DNA of 64,000 bases from Prochilodus magdalenae (Eukaryota; Chordata; Actinopteri; Characiformes; Prochilodontidae): contig JAMWET010003560.1 in assembly GCA_024036415.1 (NCBI GenBank), forward strand, positions 904,501-968,500. The letters are read 5' to 3'. Every line of letters begins with the position of its first letter. Position 1 is the first letter of the stretch. Below are positions 57,801 to 64,000 of this stretch, in pieces. The notes beneath the pieces are model-generated. The model was not told the DNA's origin. It searched no databases and saw nothing but the letters and a program-made list of their open reading frames with translations. Made by a program: the position numbers and the translations under genes.

Positions 57801-59190
57801 AGAGTCCTGAGGTCAGTCATCAGTCTTCAAAGTCAAACTGATAAACATATTTTACACTTCATTTAGGATGCTGATCAATGTTCAAAGCAGGTGACGCACA
57901 TTATTAATTCAGCCCCCCCTTAACAACACATTACATGGAGTGCAAATGTACAGTGGGGTGGTATAAGTGATATGTGCTGTGCTGTGTGAGTGTGTGTGCG
58001 TGTGTGTGTTACATTAGCTCCACCTGGCCTCAGTAGGCTTTCCTACCCAGCAGGAATTTTCAGCTCCATTTGAACGCCCATCAATCTCATGGCTGGAGGA
58101 CTAGATTTCTGCGGGATGAGTTGAGACGCTGATTTACTGAGGCTAAAGATTGGTTTGACTGTTGATAAAACCAGTAATCATGCTCGGCTCCCTACAGCAG
58201 GTTCAGCTAAGGCCAGCATTTCCACAAGTGAGGCACTAAAGAGAAATTTGAAATTGGATTGTATTGAAGACACTAAAAGTCTTTCCAATCGATCATATGG
58301 AAAGACGTATGATCAAAACACAAACAGCACTGAGCAAGAACCTTAGTCATCTGATAAAATAATGTTCAATGTTTTGATCTAAGCAGTAAGCTTTTATTTA
58401 CAATATAGTAAAAAACCTTAAAACAAATTAAAACATTGGTGTCCAAATTGTGCTTCTCAAACTACAAGGCTAATGTTGCTAATAAACACAAGAAAATTCT
58501 TCCATATTACATCTTCAAAGCTTCTCTCAACTTGCTCAAACCACATCTAGATGTTTAGTCTGGTTTAGGACACAATGTGACTGGGACATAAAGAAAGCTT
58601 TACTGCATAACCATACACTGTGGGCAGCTATTTTAGACAGCAGATATCGCACATACATCTAAACCACAGTAACTAACTACAGTAGTAACTTTAACACACA
58701 AAACATCTCTTAGCTGATAGGTGTAAAAAGTACATCTATAGGTTGTAATATTAAAATCTATTGTCTCATTGTTAATCTATCAACAACAAAACAAAATTAC
58801 AAAAATTAAACCCTTTAACATCCTTACCAAGAAGGTTTTGTTTTGAGGCAATAATAATAAAGCACATAGTCACATAGTTACATTAGCATAGACATCTTTG
58901 GCATAAAAAAACTATTATATGGTTTGGTAATGCATGGTTTTTTACATTTGTTTATCTACATTAGATTTTATTTGTTGTATAAAGTTACATAATTCTGTTT
59001 ATCAAAACCTCTGAACATGCTAAGAAAAATAAGCTTATCTTCGAAAATTCTACCAAAAACAATATACATGGGTGGAGTGATTGACTTGTTGCTTGCTTTC
59101 TCTGTGGATGAGAACAGCAAAGGAGAATCTATTAAAATATTCATTGATCTCTAGTTGATTGTTTAGGTTAACAAACCTCTACCATTTGGT
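54802..59190. other. long intergenic stretch, no gene recognised
   Basis: The region 55440-55900 is GC-richer with overlapping frames on both strands (55313-55540, 55444-55851, 55700-55897), none recognisable. A pyrimidine tract of CTT units lies at 56037-56092. GTGT-rich text lies near 57980-58010. The rest is AT-rich and featureless. Confidence 0.5.
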
Positions 59191-59224
59191 AGAGATGGCA
59201 TAATCAGGTTGAGTTAATTTCATT

Positions 59225-59260
<36 letters not shown>

Positions 59261-59286
59261 TAACTCAACCTGATTGTGCCATCTCT
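59191..59286. repeat. 96-bp near-perfect palindrome with AT core
   Basis: Left arm 59191-59223 begins AGAGATGGCATAATCAGG. Right arm 59254-59286 ends CCTGATTGTGCCATCTCT. The 33-base arms match at 32 positions (A against G is the only difference). The 30-base centre is AT alternation that can also pair with itself. It may be a miniature transposon or a palindromic AT-rich repeat. Confidence 0.93.
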
Positions 59287-60639
59287 ATATCTCGTGGCTG
59301 TCCAATAAAAAACATGAATCTCCATATTTGTCCATCTTGACTTTTATGCATCATTTGAAAACTGCAGCTGCCGTTTTATACTGTGTGAGATTTGCATGAT
59401 GAACGGACCAGCAGAAATGGCCCAAAAGTGTATAAGGTTTTTGGCCTCTCCTGTAAAACTGTCATTTTGGAGATACTTGTTTTGCTTTGGAGAGCAACGA
59501 TATATATTTCTATATACAACAAGCAATACTAACTTTTCAATGTCATGCATTAATGAAATCCTACCAAGCCAGCGAAAGCATCTCAAAAAGATGAGCTTTA
59601 GTCTTCCACCATTTTTCTATTGCTATAGCTATTATGTTCTATGGTGTTGGAGAGGTTCTCTCTTGTTATCGTCTCTCATCACTGCACCTGCATCCACACA
59701 TGTTTTCTCATGCATAAAGCTCTTCAGTTCATTTGCCTGACAATTGCCTTTGAAAGTCATAATCAGATTATTACAATTTATGGCCGACACTGGGGCAAAA
59801 TGTGTGGAGACCTAAAAGGAAGCTTGACATTTTGCCCACGGCTGAATTTCAATGCGCTGAGGCCGCTGGCTGCCAAGAATCTGGGCCGAATTGGCTGTTA
59901 AAAAAGAAGGATCTCAGGGATTACATCATTATGTGGTCCTCACTGAGCCAGACTAAAAAAGCGTCTGGGCTGCGCTGCCGCCTCACAGGCCTTTATACAC
60001 CTACGGCTGTGGGAAAAGGATTGTGGGATAGACAGCTCTAAGCTTTTGTGTACAGATTTAACAACAAAAACAGAACAGGCTTGACTGGAAAAAGACAAAA
60101 CACAGAACACAGTCTCTGTAGGTGTTCTCCATACTCCTCATTCTCTACTTGCTGTCAAAACACTGCCAAAAAAAGAAAGAAAGAAAATGGCCATTGATAA
60201 ATGCCCAGAAATAGCTGCCTGCCAAGGGGCTTCGCTTGTTACCACCACTGCGTATTTAATATTCGGTATGTTTTTCTTCAGGTAATGTCTTGGTGACAGG
60301 ACCAACACACCTGGGGTTAAGTAGCTAATTTAGAATGACTTTGCGAAGATTAGCTTGGTATTAAATTTCTCCAGCTCCAATCTTTATCCTCTCCACTGTG
60401 GCTGTTTCAGAAATCACACGCGTTACTGCAAAGGCTGATTGAATGAGCCTGTGATTAGTTGTGTTGGCTGTGCTTCCTCCAGGCAACATCATAACACAGC
60501 CACACATCTGAGCTCCACTCTACACCTGCCCGTTTCACTCACTGATCTTTTACCCATGTGTTTGAAGCCCACATGAAACAGATTTCCTAGCTAGATAACC
60601 AGATACATATGCAAAGTACCTAAAATCAATCAAATGAGC
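59287..60639. other. intergenic; candidate conserved block about 59340-60050
   Basis: Unique-looking text with balanced composition; overlapping frames in both directions (59344-59586 minus, 59396-59740 and 59641-59901 plus, 59802-60041) show no domain. It is listed as a possible conserved non-coding element on appearance only. Confidence 0.35.
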
Positions 60640-61365
60640 TATGTGACCAAACGTATGTGGGCATTTCCTCCTAATTATTGAGGTCAGGTGTCTCAGCTGC
60701 TCCCATTGCTAGTAGGGGCATGAAACCAAGCACATAGTCATGCAATCTCTGTAGACAAACATTTGCAGTTGAATGGGTCATATGGAAGGGCACAGTGATT
60801 ATACCTTTGCCAGATGTCAGTTTGGACTTTTTTCCTGCTAGATCTGCCTTTGTCAGCTAAAGGTGCTGTTAGGGTGGAAGTATCTATGAGCATTAACAAC
60901 TGAACAACAAAACAATACACCAGCCAAACTCACAGAGCGAAACTGTCAGGTGCCGTCAAGCAGCTACACACAAGTCTAAGATCATTACGTACAATGCCAA
61001 ACATAAGCTGTTGTGATGCACACCACCAATAGGGCCATGGAAAAGTATTCTCTGGCGTGCTGAATCAAGCTTTGCAATGTGGCATCATGGAAGAATCTGG
61101 GTTTGGCAGATGCCAGGGGAATGTTATCTATTTTCCTGTTCCTGAGCCCCTGTGCAGAAAGCAAGATCCATACACACAGTTTGAAGAGCCTAGAGTCCTG
61201 ACTCCACTAAACATCTTTGGTATGAATTAAAATGTCAACCATTAATCAGGACTGCTTGGCACTACAAATGCACAAGTCCATATTATTAACACTCCTTGTT
61301 TTGAGATATGATGTCCAACAAGCTCATATATACATAATAGGTCCACCTACTTTTCCCAAAATAAT
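60640..61365 (+). mobile_element. Tc1-like transposon (family B), decayed
   Basis: The start, CTATGTGACCAAACGTATGT, is a mutated family end. GAGGTCAGGTGTCTCAGCTG, CAAGCACATAGTCATGCAAT and GATGTCAGTTTGGACTTTTT follow in family order, then CTCACAGAGCGAAACTGTCA, TGGGTTTGGCAGATGCCAGG and GCAAGATCCATACACACAGT. The right part ends TGTCCAACAAGCTCATATAT and GTCCACCTACTTTTCCC, the decayed right terminus. Indels break every frame. Confidence 0.85.
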
Positions 61366-63037
61366 AAGATTTTTCTTGGCTGGCTATTTACACATCACAT
61401 ATGACACATCTCACAATTTACAACTCATGATCCCAAAATGCATCTAGTACGTGGTCAGTGTTGATAGAGTTTAACATGTTTTATAATTGATGTTTTCTGA
61501 AAGCAGCAACAGAAATGGTGGGGCAAGTGTCATTAAAAACCTCTAAGAAGGAACCAACACTTGAAAGAAATGCATTAATAAGAAAACTAAGGATACCCAA
61601 CACTTAGACTACATGGTATTTTAGCGCTCTTGTGTCTCAGTCAGGAGACTGGCAACACTACAAGTTTGACGCTGAACAATCATTTATAATGTCCTTTCCG
61701 GAAAGTAAAAAAAAGAAAAAGAAGAAATGATTGTGGACCTGTTCCTGGGTGTCACAAGAGCAACATTGGCTGTCTATGCTTCAATTTGAGTTTTACATAA
61801 GTGTAAACAGATGCTGTAAAGATTATTTTTGGCCAGCATTTATTTTTTTTGGAAGTGCAACAGAAGCCCCCAACACGCCCCCCACCAACCCCCACAACCA
61901 ACCCCCCAAAATTTCTCCTGTACAAAAACAAAGGTGCCAAGAGTTCCTCTGAGCAATGCTCTAGAACAACCACTTGGTTCTCTGACGAACCTTCCACTGA
62001 ATGATAAAAGTAAAACCTTGAAGAAATTATAAATTGTAAACCTACTATACTAGTTAAAACCTCTTTCCTACAGTCACGCATCCCAGAAAAGAAGGACTTA
62101 GGATGCATAGGGTAGACTGCACTGGAGAAGGCAGTTGAGTTTATATAAGGTATAAGGACCATCTACTGATTGTTTTGGTAGGGAAATGGGTTATAGTGTT
62201 CTGCTGTTATTCCATATAAAAATATTAAGCTGTTCCAAAGTTCCACTCATTAGTCAGTCCTCCATTTTCCATTCCCTTAAATAATCTCTCGCTGGAAAAT
62301 GTAAATGTGTTTAAAATGTAACTAATTAATTATGAGTAGCATTAGCGTTTTCAAGTGCTCTTGTAAAGCGCAGAGATACATTCTCTTCACCTGTGTAGCT
62401 TAGTCACACACTGCCAAAGCCGTGGGCACGGGGGGCGTGCATTTCTGCACAGTCACTGAGACCACATTTGAGATGCAACACAAGTGACAGCAAAGCACGC
62501 TTACATCACAACAGCGCTTAGCCTGGGGTGAGACTGCGACTCTAACAGGATCAGTGCCACAGCACTGGTGAGCATTCAGCGAGGGAAAAAGGCATTACCT
62601 GCACGTTGCATAGAGAAAGAAAAACAGGCCAACTTGGCAGTTCTGCTTCCATACAGCTAGCATTTGCATTAGAAGGAAGGAAACAAATGAACTACCCATA
62701 CAATGACAATGATGAATTAGCCACCGTGCTATTGTTTGATTACATGAAAAAAAAAAAACACCTGATCTATTCACACAGTGTTACTGGTCAAACAAAGTAC
62801 ATATAATTTTATAATGTAAATATCATAATATGAACAGTGATTCACTGTATGTATATATATATATATATATATACACATACATACATACATACATATATAC
62901 AGTATATACACATATATATATACAGTATATACACATATATATATAACCTTTATTTTACAAATATTTTATTTTATTTTAAGGGTAGTTACAGTTCTTATTA
63001 TTGGTAAAACGCTGTATGACAAACACTCTCCATCATA
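61366..63037. other. intergenic, no gene recognised
   Basis: It holds a compound TA/TACA microsatellite at about 62848-62946. The minus frame 61752-62162 (136 codons) crosses a C-rich tract near 61868-61915, which gives a Gly/Val-rich peptide; it matches no family and is opposed by two plus frames. Confidence 0.5.
62848..62946. repeat. compound (TA)n/(TACA)n microsatellite
   Basis: TA runs separated by a TACATACATACATACA block, then two copies of an ATATATACAGTATATACACA unit. Confidence 0.93.
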
Positions 63038-63686
63038 TACACTCACCTTTGAAAGAATAGTTGCACCCCGAAAGAAGTGTCAGATTGCAATGCTATTGGG
63101 AAGGAATATAAAGGTTATCAGGAACTATAAATGATGATACAAATTTACTGAGCTACACATACAGAAGTAGTGTCTCTCAGTATGGCATTGCACAGCCATG
63201 TTGGCAAATTGCTAAGGCATGGGCTTGCGCTAATCCATCCAATGCAGCTTGAATATTCTTACGCAGTTAGTACAGATTTTGCGGTAGGGATGAAGGTTCA
63301 TCTTGTTTATCTTGGTGCTGACCACGGTGCCTTCACACATGGATTTCTTGGTTGCCTCCACCAAGACAAAAGTGGGACTAGCCACTACAGATGACGAGGT
63401 GTTGAGGTGGTGTTAAGGGCAGTCGCTGTACTGGTCTGTGTGCGTGTTGTCCTGCATCATGCAACCTGGAGGATATCACTGCTTGTTGAATGTCCGCAGT
63501 CGTAGCTGTTGGGTCAGACAGGTACAGTGATAGGACCTGTATATACTTGCGTCACATGCACGGCCGAGCGTGAAACTTGAATCATTCGCATGTCTCACAA
63601 TGTTAAACCTATCCACCAAGTTTCATTCCTGTTGGTTGAATCCAAATGCAACTATTTGTGTAACTGTTTCCTTGATGATGAGTGTT
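63038..63686 (-). mobile_element. Tc1-like element (family A), both ends present
   Basis: The left edge TACACTCACCTTTGAAAGAA and the right edge GATGATGAGTGT are the inverted termini. Interior minus-strand blocks include the complement of TGCAGCTTGAATATTCTTAC and GTAGCTGTTGGGTCAGACAG. The FSDESRF region reads with a stop codon in this copy. The total is about 650 bp, internally deleted. Confidence 0.88.
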
Positions 63687-63732
63687 TTTTTCAAGAAACA
63701 AATACAAAGAATATAGATTCTTACATCACTGG

Positions 63733-64000
63733 TGTTACGCGGGATGAGGGGACAGGTTACAACTGCAAGTCTTTAATAAACCAAAAATAAAACAACATCA
63801 AAGAGACTAAACAACGGAACAGGGCTACACAACAACAGACATGAAGAAACTTACACGAATACTCAATCAAACCACAAAGAGACAAAGGACCGGCCTCAAT
63901 CTACACAATTTTCAAAATTACTGCATAATTAAAAGATCTTAATAATTAAATAATCATTAAATCAATAATTAAAACACATGCATGTTCAGTGGGTGTTTTG
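63733..64000 (-). mobile_element. LTR-like element running off the window end
   Basis: It begins TGTTACGCGGGATGAGG and carries an ATTAAA poly-A-like signal on the minus strand near the start, as in the other minus-oriented LTRs here (TGTAACG at 7766 is similar). The text that follows is A-rich on the plus strand, as in those LTRs. The far end and any target duplication lie beyond the window, so this is tentative. Confidence 0.4.

Noticed and set aside
61752..62162. 136-codon minus frame with a Gly/Val-rich stretch
   Set aside because: The Gly/Val run is the complement of a C-rich tract; there is no family likeness and it is opposed by plus frames.

Overview
The window looks like gene-poor, non-coding DNA from a teleost fish nuclear genome. 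It has moderate AT richness, microsatellites, tRNA-derived SINEs, decayed LINE ends, Tc1/mariner and hAT-like DNA transposons, and single LTRs. The shared SINE/LINE 3' tail (GTAAGTCGCTCTGGATAAGA) and the two Tc1-like families resemble repeats I know from otophysan fishes (characins, catfishes, electric fishes). That placement is an inference and cannot be proved here. I found no convincing host protein-coding gene. The open frames are short, lack a recognisable domain, and most fall inside repeats or are chance frames. The only coding-like matter I recognise is transposon protein wreckage: two Tc1-type transposase remnants and two LINE reverse-transcriptase ORF remnants.

Layout. 0-2.3 kb: an old SINE fragment, a diverged tandem duplication (336-1668) and an LTR-like element with a CA microsatellite. 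5.3-6.7 kb: a Tc1 fragment and two SINE-like repeats. 7.6-9.9 kb: a Tc1-like element (family A) split by a solo LTR with 5-bp target duplications, a second LTR-like element, and a truncated foldback repeat. 10.6-14.6 kb: Tc1 family B and A copies and a long TA run. 21-22.5 kb: a family A copy and a clean solo LTR (4-bp duplication) with a perfect hairpin. 26-28.4 kb: a Tc1 family B copy split by two LTR-like insertions, then a near-complete foldback element. 30.2-31.5 kb: a 41-bp minisatellite decaying into scattered monomers, with a SINE inside. 33.5-37.8 kb: a duplicated unknown block, three family A copies and a hAT-like element. 39.8-41.1 kb: a 55-bp higher-order minisatellite. 41.9-44.3 kb: two LINE remnants. 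49.4-51.4 kb: a DNA transposon and a foldback element split by a 550-bp retroelement that begins with an almost intact tRNA-Gly(GCC). 54-64 kb: another SINE, a 33-bp perfect-but-one palindrome around an AT run, a Tc1 copy and a family A copy, and an LTR-like element running off the end.

Between the repeats are unique-looking, balanced-composition stretches (about 7.0-7.4, 17.7-18.5, 22.8-23.3, 31.9-32.1, 41.2-41.9, 44.3-45.0 and 59.3-60.1 kb). They could be conserved regulatory elements of a distant gene, but this cannot be shown without alignment.

The window records layered transposition rather than a gene system. The nested insertions give relative ages: Tc1 copies are older than the LTRs inside them, and the foldback copy at 50-51 kb is older than the tRNA-Gly element. 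I see no operon, CRISPR array or other undescribed gene system. The most unusual object is the tRNA-Gly-headed retroelement at 50844-51393.
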